Assembly (NCBI RefSeq): GCF_019623905.1
Contig: NZ_CP069370.1
Location: forward strand, 124,001 to 188,000
Reading direction: 5' to 3'
Length of the DNA: 64,000 nucleotides
Source: Neotabrizicola shimadae
GTDB taxonomy: Bacteria > Pseudomonadota > Alphaproteobacteria > Rhodobacterales > Rhodobacteraceae
Under the pieces are notes generated by a model that saw only the letters and a list, made by a program, of their open reading frames with translations, did not search any database and was not told where the DNA came from. Positions 1 through 9,492 of this stretch are shown here, piece after piece; within the stretch, counting starts at the first letter, position 1; every line of letters starts with the position of its first letter. The position numbers and the translations under genes are program-made.

Positions 1-117
1 TGCAAATTGGGCCATGACAAAGCGGCCGGTGGAGGGCAGGGCGGGACTGTGCCCATCCCGCCTGCGCGGTGCAGTCTCCCGAATCCCGGCAGCGGTGCTA
101 TCCGGAACGCGAAACAG
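1..117. other. edge sequence with no recognised gene
   Basis: No convincing coding frame, tRNA or repeat is visible here. It lies downstream of tuf. In many alphaproteobacteria a tRNA-Trp/secE/nusG block follows one tuf copy, but no tRNA cloverleaf can be drawn in these bases, so the next gene must lie outside the window. Confidence 0.4.
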
Positions 118-146
118 GAAGGCCCCGGTCATCGACCGGGGCCTTC
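118..146 (-). terminator. tuf intrinsic terminator
   Basis: A perfect inverted repeat, GAAGGCCCCGGT paired with ACCGGGGCCTTC around a short loop, begins 41 nt past the tuf stop codon on the minus strand. The following bases (CTGTTTCG) are only weakly T-rich, so the call rests on stem strength and position. Confidence 0.7.
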
Positions 147-187
147 GGAATGTCCTGCGGGGGCGATCAGGTCGCCCCGGCTGAAGA

Positions 188-1363
<1,176 letters not shown>

Positions 1364-1451
1364 TTCGGGCGCCCTCATGATGGGGGCCCTGTCGGGGGCC
1401 CTCGGTTCACACGCGCGGCGACTTATGCCGAAGGCCCGGGAAAATCAAGCG
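1364..1451 (-). promoter_or_regulatory. tuf leader with candidate sigma-70 promoter
   Basis: On the minus strand TTGATT (1443-1448) and TAAGTC (1420-1425) are separated by 17 nt, just behind the lipoprotein stop codon. This leaves a GC-rich untranslated leader of roughly 50 nt before tuf. Geometry suits a sigma-70 promoter, but the -10 match is modest. Confidence 0.35.
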
Positions 1452-2183
1452 TCAGTTGGCCGGAACCGCAGGCGTCGCCGCGATCGGCGCCACGGCAATG
1501 GCCTCTGTCGCGGGTACGGCCGCCGGGGGCGCAATCTGCGCCGATGGCGAGGCCGCGGCTTCCTCGGGCGTCACGCCGGCCTGGGCCATGAAGGGCGCCA
1601 GCGGGTTGGGGTCGTTCTCGGTGTTGTCGCCCACCTGCGGATTGTCGGTGAACCACTGCGGGTTGCGCACCAGCCAGTCCTGGATCTTCTGCACCGCCAG
1701 ATAGCTCAGCGTTTCCATCTGCTTGCGCTTGTTGCGCGTGATCCCCGACCCGATCACCGTATCGGCAGAGAGGTCTTCGAAGATGGTCAGTTGCTTCGGC
1801 TTGGGGTTCAGGCGGGTCTGGGTGGCGTCGTCCCAGATGTTCACCGTGATCACCAGGACAGACTTGGGCGCCGCCACCACCGGCACACCGGGCGGTGCCA
1901 GAGCATAAGCGTTCAGCGCCACGCCGAAGTCATACATCCGTGTGCCCTCGTACCGGCCAAAGCGATCTTCCATCGCCTTGGTCATGACCTCTTTCCACTC
2001 TTCCTTGCTGGCCTCGCGTGACAGCGGGACCATCTCCAGGTTGTCGGGGATCACGATATTGTGCCCAAGCACGAAATCGCCCAGGGGCACGGGCGGATCG
2101 GCCAGGTCGTTCTTCTTGATGGAACAGGCCGCAAGTCCCGCTGCAAGACCGGCAATCAAGAGAATCCTGCTCAATTTCGGCAT
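1452..2183 (-). CDS. probable outer-membrane lipoprotein of unknown function
   Basis: The 243-residue product begins MPKLSRILLIAGLAAGLAAC, a lipoprotein signal peptide with lipobox LAAC and acylated Cys20. The start was chosen for this signal and a GGAG sequence about 8 nt upstream; an upstream in-frame ATG would add 34 residues lacking signal character. The mature part is soluble and mixed alpha/beta, and the last ~50 residues are Ala/Pro-rich and probably disordered. I do not recognise a catalytic motif. It is transcribed divergently from the P450 and in the same direction as tuf. Related proteins are annotated only as hypothetical in Rhodobacteraceae, so no function is assigned. Confidence 0.8.
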   Translation of the reverse strand: MPKLSRILLIAGLAAGLAACSIKKNDLADPPVPLGDFVLGHNIVIPDNLEMVPLSREASKEEWKEVMTKAMEDRFGRYEGTRMYDFGVALNAYALAPPGVPVVAAPKSVLVITVNIWDDATQTRLNPKPKQLTIFEDLSADTVIGSGITRNKRKQMETLSYLAVQKIQDWLVRNPQWFTDNPQVGDNTENDPNPLAPFMAQAGVTPEEAAASPSAQIAPPAAVPATEAIAVAPIAATPAVPAN

Positions 2184-2302
2184 CTGGCGGCTCCGTTGGG
2201 GCGCACCCGGCATAGCCTGAACCCGGCCTTCCACGCAACCCGCCCGCCTTGGGATCGGCGGCAACCGCGCTAAATTGCAGATCACCCCGCGCGAGTCCTG
2301 CC

Positions 2303-3679
2303 ATGACCGATCCCCGTCCCGTTCCTGCGCCCGAAACCCGCCTGCCCGTGCGCGTGCCGCTTGGCACGAAGCCGCTTGGCATCTGGGGCTCGCTCCAGGC
2401 CGGGCGGCGCAACGTGCTGGGGCTGGTGCCGGAAATCGCCGTGCGCCAGCCCATCGTCTCGGGCACGACGGGCAAGCGCTGGCACATGGTGATGGACCCC
2501 GCCGCGCTGCGCCACATCCTGCGCGATGCGGTGGACAACTACCCCAAATCCGTCGTCACGAAGCTGATCCTTGAACCCGCCATCGGCGACAGTCTCTTCG
2601 TGGCCGAGGGGCGCGAATGGCTGTGGCAGCGCCGCACCGCTGCGCCCGTGTTCAGCCACCGCAACGTCGCCGCGCTGGCCCCGGTGATGACGGCGGCGGC
2701 CGAACGCGCCTCGGCCCGGCTGATGCAGGCTCCGGGCCGCGCCGCCAACCTCTTCGACGAGATGGTGGCCGCCACCTTCGAGGTCATCGCCGACGTCACC
2801 TTCTCGGGCGGCGAGGGCTTTGATCGCGCCGCCGTGCACCGCGCCATCGAGCAATACATCGGCCAGACCGCCAAGGTCTCGATCCTGGATATCCTGGGTG
2901 CGCCGCCCTGGGTGCCGCGCCCGTCGCGCCTGATCGCCGGTTCCGCCATGCGTGAGACCAAGCGCATGGCTGATCTCGCCATCGACCGCCGCCGGTCCGA
3001 GGGGGCGAAACCCGTGCCCGATCTGCTTGACTTGCTGATGGCGGGTGAGGACAGGCAGACCGGCCGCAAGATGACCACGGCCGAACTACGCGACAACCTT
3101 CTCACCTTCATCGTCGCCGGGCACGAGACGACGGCGCTCACCCTGTCATGGGCGCTGTACCTCTGCGCCTTCGATCCCGCCGTGCAGGCCGAGGCGCGGG
3201 CCGAGGCGCAACAGGTCCTCGGCGACCGCGCCGCCACGGCCGAAGACGTGGCCCGGCTGCCGCTCACCCGTCGCATCGTGGACGAAGCGCTGCGCCTTTA
3301 CCCGCCCGCCGCTTTCCTGTCGCGCACCGCCATGGCCGAAGACCGGCTTTGCGGCCGCGAGGTGCGGCGCGGCGACACGGTGATCCTGCCGATCTATGCG
3401 CTGCACCGCCACCGGCTTCTGTGGTCCGACCCCGATGCCTTCCTCCCTTCGCGCTTCGCCGACCCCAAGTCGGTCGACCGCTTCGCCTTCCTGCCCTTCG
3501 GCGACGGACCCCGCATCTGCATCGGTGCCAACTTCGCCATCCAGGAGGCGGTCATCATCCTGTCCACCCTGCTGGCGCGCTTCCGCTTTGCCCCGATCCC
3601 CGGACGCGACCCCAAGCCCGTGATGATCCTCACCTTGCGCCCGGAAGGCGGCGTGTGGCTGATGATCGACCGTGCCTGA
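2303..3679 (+). CDS. cytochrome P450
   Basis: A 458-residue haem-thiolate monooxygenase of unknown substrate. The I-helix oxygen-binding motif AGHETT is at 272-277, the K-helix ExxR follows as EALRLYP, and the haem-binding loop FGDGPRICIG begins at 399 with axial Cys406. There is no membrane anchor and no fused reductase, so it needs separate ferredoxin and reductase, neither of which lies nearby. The sequence style (PFGDGPRICIGANFA) resembles bacterial CYP102/CYP110-like or fatty-acid-type P450s, but class assignment needs a tree. Start MTDPRP is preferred over an ATG 18 codons upstream because P450 alignment begins only after it. It stands alone between two divergent or convergent neighbours. 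Confidence 0.93.
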   Translation: MTDPRPVPAPETRLPVRVPLGTKPLGIWGSLQAGRRNVLGLVPEIAVRQPIVSGTTGKRWHMVMDPAALRHILRDAVDNYPKSVVTKLILEPAIGDSLFVAEGREWLWQRRTAAPVFSHRNVAALAPVMTAAAERASARLMQAPGRAANLFDEMVAATFEVIADVTFSGGEGFDRAAVHRAIEQYIGQTAKVSILDILGAPPWVPRPSRLIAGSAMRETKRMADLAIDRRRSEGAKPVPDLLDLLMAGEDRQTGRKMTTAELRDNLLTFIVAGHETTALTLSWALYLCAFDPAVQAEARAEAQQVLGDRAATAEDVARLPLTRRIVDEALRLYPPAAFLSRTAMAEDRLCGREVRRGDTVILPIYALHRHRLLWSDPDAFLPSRFADPKSVDRFAFLPFGDGPRICIGANFAIQEAVIILSTLLARFRFAPIPGRDPKPVMILTLRPEGGVWLMIDRA

Positions 3680-3685
3680 TGCCAT

Positions 3686-3709
3686 CAGCGCGCCGGTTCC
3701 GGCGCGCTG
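3686..3709. terminator. bidirectional terminator between P450 and RTX gene 1
   Basis: A perfect inverted repeat, CAGCGCGCCGG-TT-CCGGCGCGCTG, lies between two convergent stop codons 6 nt behind the P450 gene. It is followed by CCTTTGCC on the plus strand. Its symmetry suits termination from both sides. Confidence 0.6.
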
Positions 3710-3742
3710 CCTTTGCCAGACTCAGGGGCCTGACGGGCTGGG

Positions 3743-5818
3743 TCACAGCAGGAAGTCGCCGGCGATCAGCTTCGTCTGGTCCAGCAGGGTGACGCTGAAA
3801 TCCGCGACCATGTCGCCGTCGATGTCGGCCAGAACGGTCAGGCCGCCCGCAAAGGCCTCGTAGCGCAACTGGCCAGAGGCGCCTGTGAACGCGCCCGTGC
3901 CGATGAAGCTCAGGGCCTCGTCCGCCAGGGTCGCGATGTTGGCGTCGATCTGGCGCAGGTCGAGCCGGTCTTCGCCATGGACGAAGTCGGTCACAATGTC
4001 CCGGCTGGCCGCATCCGTGCCCGAGTCGCCCAGACGGAACACGAAGCGGTCGGCGCCGGCCCCTCCGGTGAGGCTGTCTGCGCCCAAGCCGCCGACCAGG
4101 ATGTCGGCGCCGGCCATGCCGTCCAGCGCATTGGCAAGCGCGTTGCCGGTCAGCGTGTTGGCAAGGTCGTTGCCGGTGCCCGAAACCGCGGTTTCCATCA
4201 GTTCCAGCTTCTCGACATTGGCGGCCAGCCCGTGATCGACATAGGCCTGCACCAGGTCATTGCCGCCGCTGGCTGCTTCGTTGACCGTGTCGGCCGCGTC
4301 CTTGATGACATAGGTGTCGTTGCCCGCCCCGCCCGACAGCGCATCCGCCCCGGCGCCGCCGTTCAGCATATCCGCGCCGGCGCCGCCGTTGAGCACGTCG
4401 TCTCCGAGGCCGCCGATGAGCGTATCGTTGCCGCCGGCACCGGACAGCGTATCGTTGCCGCCGGCCCCGCCGATGTAGTTGCCGGTGGCATTGCCCATCA
4501 CGGCGAGGCCGGCATCAAGCCAGACATCCGCGGTTTCGACATTGGCGGCCATCGTCCAGTTCACAAAGACGATGGCGTTGTCGTAACCGCCGCCTGCGTC
4601 CTCCTTCACCACGTCCGCGCCCGAAGTGACCCAGTAGAGATCGTCGCCCTGGCCGCCTTCCATCGTGGTGCCCTCGGCCGATCCCTTCATCGTGTCATTG
4701 CCAAGGCCGCCGACAAGGCTATCGATTCCACCCAGGCCGAACAGGACGTCGTTGCCGTCATTGCCCAGGATCGTTTCGGCCGCAGCGGTGCCGTACACTT
4801 CGTTCGCTTCGGCATTGCCGATGATCTGGCTGACGCCGGCGCCGATCTCGACGCGCTCGATGCCTTCGGCAATGGTCCAGCTGCCCATGCCCGAAACCCT
4901 GGCAGTGTCGTAATCTACCTTGCCGGCCGCCTCGTACTGGATCGTGTCGCCGGCGTTGTCCAGGATGTAGGTGTCGCTGCCACCCGCGCCGCCAAGCGTG
5001 TCGGCCCCGGCGCCGCCATCCAGCGTATCCGCGCGGCCGGCTCCGGTGATGCGGTTGTTGTCGGCGTTGCCGGTCAGCAGATAGGCGTAGTCGCCGCTTG
5101 CCATGACGTTTTCGATGTTGGCGTCCAGCGTGAAGTAATGGGTCTCTCCGACCGCGCCGGTCGCGTTCGCATAGCCGCGCCCGGCGGTGACGACGGTGTC
5201 GATGCCACCGCCCGCCAATTCGATCAGCTGATCGTAGCGCCCTTCCGCGAAGGTACCCAGGTGATAGGTGTCATCGTCGCCTTCGCCATAGAGCGTATCG
5301 TTGCCACCCTGGCCGAAGATCGTGTCCATCCCCTTGCCGCCGTAGACGATGTCGTTGCCGGCGCCGGCTTCGATGCGGTCATGGCCGTCGCCACCGTAGA
5401 TCGTGTCCAGACCAGTGCCGGTGGTGATCCAGTTGTTCAGGGCATTTCCCGTCATCCGCGCATTCGTGGCACCCTTGTAGGACAGCTCCTCGACATTGGC
5501 GGTCAGCGTGTAGGTGCTGAGCATGGTGTTGACCGCGTCATAGCCCGCGTTCAGGTTCTCGACGACCTTGTCGCCCGCATCGTCGACCCAATAGGTGTCA
5601 GAGCCCGAGCCGCCCTCCATGACATCGGCGCCCTTGCCGCCGTCAAGCAGATCGTTGCCTGCGCCTCCGGACATGGTGTCACTGTCCGCCCCGCCGTAAA
5701 GCTCGTCTTCCAGATCATTGCCGAGCAGAATGTCGTTCCCGGCGCCACCGTAAAGATAGTCGTAACCGGAGGTGCCGCCGATGATGTCGTTGCCCGAGGT
5801 GCCGGTTTTCGTGACCAT
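3743..5818 (-). CDS. RTX calcium-binding protein 1, probable type I secreted
   Basis: A 691-residue acidic protein made mostly of RTX nonapeptides (GGxGxDxxx), for example GGAGNDILL, GGADSDTMS, GGAGADMLN and GGLGADSLT, in blocks separated by beta-rich stretches such as TANVEELSY or AANVEKLEL. These repeats bind Ca2+ and fold into parallel beta-rolls outside the cell. There is no Sec signal; the extreme C-terminus (KLIAGDFLL) fits an uncleaved type I secretion signal. No enzyme domain is recognisable, so it may be a structural surface or matrix protein. Start MVTKTGTSGND has AGGAGA 8 nt upstream; a longer in-frame N-terminal extension is rich in Arg and unlike RTX sequence. No ABC exporter genes lie nearby. 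Confidence 0.9.
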   Translation of the reverse strand: MVTKTGTSGNDIIGGTSGYDYLYGGAGNDILLGNDLEDELYGGADSDTMSGGAGNDLLDGGKGADVMEGGSGSDTYWVDDAGDKVVENLNAGYDAVNTMLSTYTLTANVEELSYKGATNARMTGNALNNWITTGTGLDTIYGGDGHDRIEAGAGNDIVYGGKGMDTIFGQGGNDTLYGEGDDDTYHLGTFAEGRYDQLIELAGGGIDTVVTAGRGYANATGAVGETHYFTLDANIENVMASGDYAYLLTGNADNNRITGAGRADTLDGGAGADTLGGAGGSDTYILDNAGDTIQYEAAGKVDYDTARVSGMGSWTIAEGIERVEIGAGVSQIIGNAEANEVYGTAAAETILGNDGNDVLFGLGGIDSLVGGLGNDTMKGSAEGTTMEGGQGDDLYWVTSGADVVKEDAGGGYDNAIVFVNWTMAANVETADVWLDAGLAVMGNATGNYIGGAGGNDTLSGAGGNDTLIGGLGDDVLNGGAGADMLNGGAGADALSGGAGNDTYVIKDAADTVNEAASGGNDLVQAYVDHGLAANVEKLELMETAVSGTGNDLANTLTGNALANALDGMAGADILVGGLGADSLTGGAGADRFVFRLGDSGTDAASRDIVTDFVHGEDRLDLRQIDANIATLADEALSFIGTGAFTGASGQLRYEAFAGGLTVLADIDGDMVADFSVTLLDQTKLIAGDFLL

Positions 5819-5914
5819 GAAACTTCTCCTGAAATGCGATTGTGAGGAAGGCGCTTTGCCTTGACCTGCACCATGCCGGGCGCGTGTTTCAGATTGGCGC
5901 CGCGCGGCGCGGCT

Positions 5915-5936
5915 CTCTGTTACAATCGTTACAGAG
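5915..5936. promoter_or_regulatory. candidate operator between RTX gene 1 and infA
   Basis: An imperfect inverted repeat CTCTGT-N10-ACAGAG lies in the 251-nt divergent spacer about 97 nt upstream of RTX gene 1. Read on the minus strand it also contains the direct repeat TGTAAC-GAT-TGTAAC. It is one of the few AT-rich blocks in this spacer, which suits a transcription-factor site. The binding protein is unknown. Confidence 0.35.
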
Positions 5937-6069
5937 TTGCCTTGCCTGAAAACAAACGCGAAACCTTGCCGGCCCGTCACAGTTTTCCCTTGCAGATCCT
6001 TGGTTGGCGGCGCATAGGACCGCCCATCGGCCTGCGGTTTCTGCGGGCCTGTTCCCATTCGGAGTGACC

Positions 6070-6288
6070 ATGGCCAAGGAAGACATTCTCGAATTCCCGG
6101 GCGTCGTGAAGGAACTCCTGCCGAATGCGACGTTCAGGGTCGAGCTTGACAACGGCCATGAACTGATCGCGACGATGGCAGGCAAGATGCGCAAGAACCG
6201 CATCCGTGTTCTGGCCGGCGACAAGGTGCAGGTGGAAATGACGCCCTACGACCTGTCGAAGGGGCGCATCAACTACCGCTTCAAGTAA
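6070..6288 (+). CDS. infA: translation initiation factor IF-1
   Basis: The 72-residue product [19 protein letters not shown]...GRINYRFK has exactly the length and the OB-fold sequence of IF-1, including [24 protein letters not shown]-1 occupies the 30S A site and helps IF-2 and IF-3 select the start codon. An in-frame upstream ATG would add 22 residues not found in IF-1, and GGAG lies 6 nt before the chosen start. It heads a tight infA-maf-rng-yacG operon, with maf beginning one base after its stop codon. Confidence 0.97.
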   Translation: MAKEDILEFPGVVKELLPNATFRVELDNGHELIATMAGKMRKNRIRVLAGDKVQVEMTPYDLSKGRINYRFK

Positions 6289-6289
6289 G

Positions 6290-6865
6290 TTGCGCTTCAT
6301 CCTCGGTTCGGGATCGCCCCGCCGGAAGGAACTTCTGGCGCAACTGGGCATCGTGCCCGACGCGATCCTGCCGCCCGACATCGACGAAGACCCGCGCAAG
6401 GGCGAACTGCCCCGCCCCTATGCCGCGCGGCTTGCGCGTGAAAAGGCGCTGGCCGTTCCGGCCGGGCCGGATGACATCGTGCTTTGTGCCGATACCACCG
6501 TTGCCCTTGGCCGCCGCATCCTGGGCAAGCCCGCCGATGCCGGCGAGGCGGCCCGTTTCCTGACCGCACTTGGCGGGCGGCGCCACCAGGTCATCACCGC
6601 GCTTGCCGTGCGGCGGGGCGACCGTCTTTGGACGCGCGAAAGCCTGTCCGACGTGAAGATGAAGCGGTTGTCGGATCACGAACTGAACGCCTATCTCGCT
6701 GGCGGCGAATGGCAGGGCAAGGCTGGCGCCTATGCCATCCAGGGCGCGGCCGGGGCCTTCATTCCCTGGATTTCGGGCAGCTTTGCCGGCATCGTGGGGC
6801 TTCCGCTCGCCGAAACCGCCGCGCTCTTGCAGGCCGCGGGCTATCCCCTGTGGAGGAGCCCATGA
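6290..6865 (+). CDS. maf: Maf family nucleoside triphosphate pyrophosphatase
   Basis: Maf proteins hydrolyse dTTP, UTP or modified nucleotides to monophosphates and act in house-cleaning and division control. The 191-residue product shows the N-terminal [10 protein letters not shown], the central CADTTVALG and the [11 protein letters not shown] block typical of YhdE-type (dTTP/UTP) members. The start is TTG, one base after the infA stop codon, because the hallmark [11 protein letters not shown] begins at once and no ATG lies closer. The stop codon overlaps the next gene in ATGA, so translation is probably coupled. Confidence 0.93.
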   Translation: MRFILGSGSPRRKELLAQLGIVPDAILPPDIDEDPRKGELPRPYAARLAREKALAVPAGPDDIVLCADTTVALGRRILGKPADAGEAARFLTALGGRRHQVITALAVRRGDRLWTRESLSDVKMKRLSDHELNAYLAGGEWQGKAGAYAIQGAAGAFIPWISGSFAGIVGLPLAETAALLQAAGYPLWRSP

Positions 6866-7899
6866 AGGGCCGTGTGATCCATCTGGACGAAATCTCGGGA
6901 CGGCCTGCCGCTGCGCTGGTGGTGGACGGTCGGCTGGAGGATTTCCTTATCGACCCGGCGGACGACCAGCCCTTGCCAGGTGCGATGTGGCGCGCGGTGG
7001 CGGACCGGCCGATGAAGGGGCAGGGTGGCATGTTCGTGAAGCTGCCCGGCGGCGTCTCGGGCTTCCTGCGCCAGACCGCCGGCATCGCGCCCGGCCAGCG
7101 ACTGATCGTGCAGGGCACTGGCCCGGCCGAAGATGGCAAGGCCTTGCCGGTGACGACGCGCCTTCTGTTCAAGAGCCGCTATGCCATCGTGACGCCCGGC
7201 GCGCCGGGCCTGAACATCTCGCGCCGGATCCGCGACGAGGATGAGCGCGCGGCGCTGCAGCCGCTGGCCGAGGCCGCGATGGCCGGCGCGCCCGAGGATC
7301 TGGGCCTGATCCTGCGGTCGGCCTGCGAAGGCGCCGAGCCGGAAGCGGTTGCCGAAGACATCGCCGCGATGCGCGGTCTGGCCGAGGCCGTGGTGGCTGA
7401 CCTGGAGGGCGGGCCGGAACTTCTGGTCGAGGGGGCCGGGGCGCATGACCTGGCCTGGCGCGACTGGGGCGACCCGGTGCCCGACGAGGTGGTGGACGGT
7501 GCGATGGCGCGCGACGGTGTGCTGGACCTTGTGCAAGAGCTGCTGTCGCCGCGCGTGGATCTGCCGGGCGGCGGGCACATGATGATCGAACCCACCCGCG
7601 CGCTGATCGCGGTCGACGTGAACACCGGGACCGATACCTCGCCTGGCACCGGGTTGAAGGTGAACATCGCCGCCGCCCGCGACCTGCCGCGCCAGCTGCG
7701 CCTGCGCGGGCTTGGCGGGCAGATCGTGGTGGATTTCGCGCCGGTCCCCAAGCGCGACCGCGCCATCCTGGATCAGGTGCTGCGAGCCGCCTTCAAGTCG
7801 GACGGCGAACAGACCCAGCTTGCCGGCTGGACGACGCTGGGGCTGTTCGAGATGACCCGCCGCCGCGACCGTCTTCCCCTGGCCGTGGTGCTCCCGTGA
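6862..7899 (+). CDS. rng: short ribonuclease E/G family protein
   Basis: A 345-residue endoribonuclease of the RNase E/G family, shorter than E. coli RNase G (489). The catalytic metal-binding aspartates are present as [11 protein letters not shown] (Asp252) and [11 protein letters not shown] (Asp291). The C-terminal Zn-link CPxCxG segment and much of the small dimerisation domain are absent, and the protein ends LPLAVVLP. This compact form is typical of Rhodobacterales, alongside a full-length RNase E elsewhere. The start overlaps the maf stop by 4 nt, with GGAGGAG upstream. The stop overlaps the GTG start of yacG. Confidence 0.9.
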   Translation: MKGRVIHLDEISGRPAAALVVDGRLEDFLIDPADDQPLPGAMWRAVADRPMKGQGGMFVKLPGGVSGFLRQTAGIAPGQRLIVQGTGPAEDGKALPVTTRLLFKSRYAIVTPGAPGLNISRRIRDEDERAALQPLAEAAMAGAPEDLGLILRSACEGAEPEAVAEDIAAMRGLAEAVVADLEGGPELLVEGAGAHDLAWRDWGDPVPDEVVDGAMARDGVLDLVQELLSPRVDLPGGGHMMIEPTRALIAVDVNTGTDTSPGTGLKVNIAAARDLPRQLRLRGLGGQIVVDFAPVPKRDRAILDQVLRAAFKSDGEQTQLAGWTTLGLFEMTRRRDRLPLAVVLP

Positions 7900-8054
7900 A
7901 ATGCCCGATCTGCGGCAAGCCCGCCGAACCGCGCTATCGCCCCTTCTGCTCGAAACGCTGCGCCGACATCGACCTCGGGCGCTGGATGTCGGGCAGCTAC
8001 CGCATTCCGGCCGACGAGACAGAGCCCCCGGAAAACCCGCCGCGCGAAGAATGA
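7896..8054 (+). CDS. yacG: DNA gyrase inhibitor YacG, zinc protein
   Basis: A 52-residue product beginning [22 protein letters not shown] carries the YacG zinc site Cys3-x2-Cys6...Cys18-x3-Cys22, followed by [13 protein letters not shown], a well-conserved YacG stretch. YacG binds GyrB and inhibits gyrase. Start is GTG overlapping the RNase G stop codon (GTGA); length matches the family. The acidic and Pro-rich tail ([14 protein letters not shown]) is also typical. It is the last gene of the infA operon. Confidence 0.93.
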   Translation: MKCPICGKPAEPRYRPFCSKRCADIDLGRWMSGSYRIPADETEPPENPPREE

Positions 8055-8141
8055 TGACGTTTTTTCGCCGTTCCCCCTCTGGACAGCACCCGGCGCCTGA
8101 CGTATGACCCCCGCACCCAAGGGACGGCACGTCCCGGAAGG

Positions 8142-8217
8142 GCCCAGATAGCTCAGTTGGTAGAGCAGCGGATTGAAAATCCGCGTGTCGCTGGTTCGAT
8201 TCCGGCTCTGGGCACCA
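8142..8217 (+). tRNA. tRNA-Phe (GAA)
   Basis: A 76-nt gene with encoded CCA. The acceptor stem is GCCCAGA/TCTGGGC, the D arm contains AGCTCAGTTGGTAGAGC, the anticodon loop is TTGAAAA with GAA at 8175-8177, and the T arm contains GGTTCGATTCC. It aligns base for base with E. coli tRNA-Phe except in paired stem changes. Confidence 0.98.
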
Positions 8218-8358
8218 CTTAACTTCCGCAGAGCGTTATGTTTCCTGCTGCCGATTCCGGTGGTGGCTCGGGTCGGGCCGTTCTGGAGCAAGGTCTGGAA
8301 ATCGTGTCGTGGCGCATCCGCCGCTGCACTTGATAGCCACGGTATAGTCTGCCAAAGG

Positions 8359-8385
8359 CAAGGCCCGGCGCAGGGCCGGGCCTTG
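8359..8385 (-). terminator. terminator of RTX gene 2
   Basis: An 11-bp perfect stem, CAAGGCCCGGC with GCCGGGCCTTG and a 5-nt loop, lies 22 nt past the RTX gene 2 stop. It is followed on the minus strand by CCTTTGGCAG. It may also end the tRNA-Phe transcript coming from the other side. Confidence 0.65.
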
Positions 8386-8407
8386 GACTGCCGGGCGCTT
8401 GGCCGGC

Positions 8408-9226
8408 TCAGGCGATGATCAGGAAGTCCGATGAAGCCAGGGCTGTGCCGGCTCCCAGATTGGCGATCAGCACCTGCGCCACAGCGCCCGTGCCGTCGCG
8501 GTCATAGGAAAGGTCGCCGGTCGCCTGATCATAGATGATCCGGTCGTTTCCGTCTCCCGCCGCGGTTCCCAGAACGAAGCGTGCTGCGGCAAGGCCACCC
8601 ACCGCAAGTACGGTGAACACGTCGTCGTCCAGCAGGATCTTGTCGGTCCCGCTGACGAAATCCGAAATCGTGTCGGAATGGGCGGCATTCATCGGAGCCG
8701 AGAACACGAACCGGTCGACCCCAAGCCCGCCGGTCAGCACGTCATGACCTGCGCCGCCGTTCAGCGTGTCGCTGCCGCCGCCGCCGATCAGGATGTCGCG
8801 GCCTCTGTCGCCGATCAGCGAGTCGTGGCCGGCGCCGCCCAGAAGGCGGTCGTTGAAGGTGGTCCCGGTCACGGTATCGTTTCCCGACACCATCAGGGCC
8901 CACAGCTGCGGCCAGGATTCAGCGACCACCAGATCGTAGACATCCACGGCCGAGATGTTCCAGCCGGTGATGTCCAGCGCGGTGCTGCCGCCGATCTGTA
9001 CGTTCAGTCCGGTCAGGTCGCCGGCCGTGATGTCCGTCAGGAAGCCGAAGAACGTCACCGTCTGAAGATTCGTGCCGGTGAAGGTCGCCGTGTCGGTGCC
9101 ATTGGTGAACACGAGCGAGGTGGTGCTGAACGTGCCGGACCCGTTGCCGACCACGAAGTCAAAGTCCTGGGCACCCATCTTTATGCCCGTCGTGAAGTAC
9201 CCCGACGAGAAGGTGAAATTCGCCAT
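8408..9226 (-). CDS. RTX calcium-binding protein 2, short
   Basis: A 272-residue protein. Residues 1-115 form an unrecognised beta-rich domain (MANFTFSSGYFTTGIKMGAQDFDF...), followed by a compact RTX block (GGAGHDSLI, GGGGSDTLN, GGAGHDVLT, GGLGVDRFV) and a C-terminal domain with DTISDFVSGTDKI and YDQATGDLSYDRDG, which is common at the ends of type I secreted RTX proteins. The final DFLIIA fits an uncleaved secretion signal. GGAGG lies 8 nt upstream of the start. Ligand and function are unknown. It is convergent with tRNA-Phe and tandem with parC. Confidence 0.88.
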   Translation of the reverse strand: MANFTFSSGYFTTGIKMGAQDFDFVVGNGSGTFSTTSLVFTNGTDTATFTGTNLQTVTFFGFLTDITAGDLTGLNVQIGGSTALDITGWNISAVDVYDLVVAESWPQLWALMVSGNDTVTGTTFNDRLLGGAGHDSLIGDRGRDILIGGGGSDTLNGGAGHDVLTGGLGVDRFVFSAPMNAAHSDTISDFVSGTDKILLDDDVFTVLAVGGLAAARFVLGTAAGDGNDRIIYDQATGDLSYDRDGTGAVAQVLIANLGAGTALASSDFLIIA

Positions 9227-9284
9227 CTGAAATCCTCCATGCTCCCGCTGTTCCAGGGTGCGTCATCACCGGGCGGAAAGCGGT

Positions 9285-9298
9285 TGTGCCGCGGCACA
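9285..9298. promoter_or_regulatory. candidate operator upstream of RTX gene 2
   Basis: TGTGCCGCGGCACA is a 14-nt perfect palindrome 59 nt upstream of the RTX gene 2 start codon. It sits in the expected place for a dimeric regulator site. High GC content raises the chance background for such palindromes, so support is positional only. Confidence 0.3.
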
Positions 9299-9417
9299 TG
9301 CGCCTGTTGTGGCAGACTCCCGCCCTTCAAGGCAAATCCTTAATCGAATGCCTCGCGCCGACCATGCGCCCCCATGCACGGGGCGATTGTGCGCATTCGC
9401 CCCTTGGTGGAAGAAAG

Positions 9418-9491
9418 TGAACGCCGAGTTAAGATGCCTTCCCAAGCCATTGATTTCATTGAGTCGAATGAGGCGTCCGAGCTCGGATGCC
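9418..9491 (-). repeat. 74-nt gene-end element, copy A (behind parC)
   Basis: Read on the minus strand this is the near-palindrome GGCATCCGAGCTCGGACGCC, 18 nt containing TCAAT, TCAATG, 15 nt with TTG at positions 3-5, TTAACTCGG and TTCA. Copies B (21629-21702) and C (56129-56202) have identical spacing between all blocks. It begins one base after the parC TAA stop codon and points away from parC. As RNA the palindrome would form an 8-bp stem with an AGCT loop, here with one G-T pair, but no U-tract follows. Confidence 0.75.
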
Positions 9492-9492
9492 T

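Noticed and set aside
1-117. Possible tRNA-Trp downstream of tuf
   Set aside because: No acceptor stem, anticodon arm or T-loop can be drawn in these bases.
3977-5845. Long plus-strand frame opposite RTX gene 1
   Set aside because: Repetitive VDVV/AAGQRI-type translation is simply the reverse strand of RTX repeats; no start signal or homology.
8218-8230. ACTTAACTTCCG behind tRNA-Phe also occurs at the end of repeat copy B (21697-21708)
   Set aside because: A single 12-nt match without the palindrome or the other blocks is not enough to call a fourth copy; left as possible chance.
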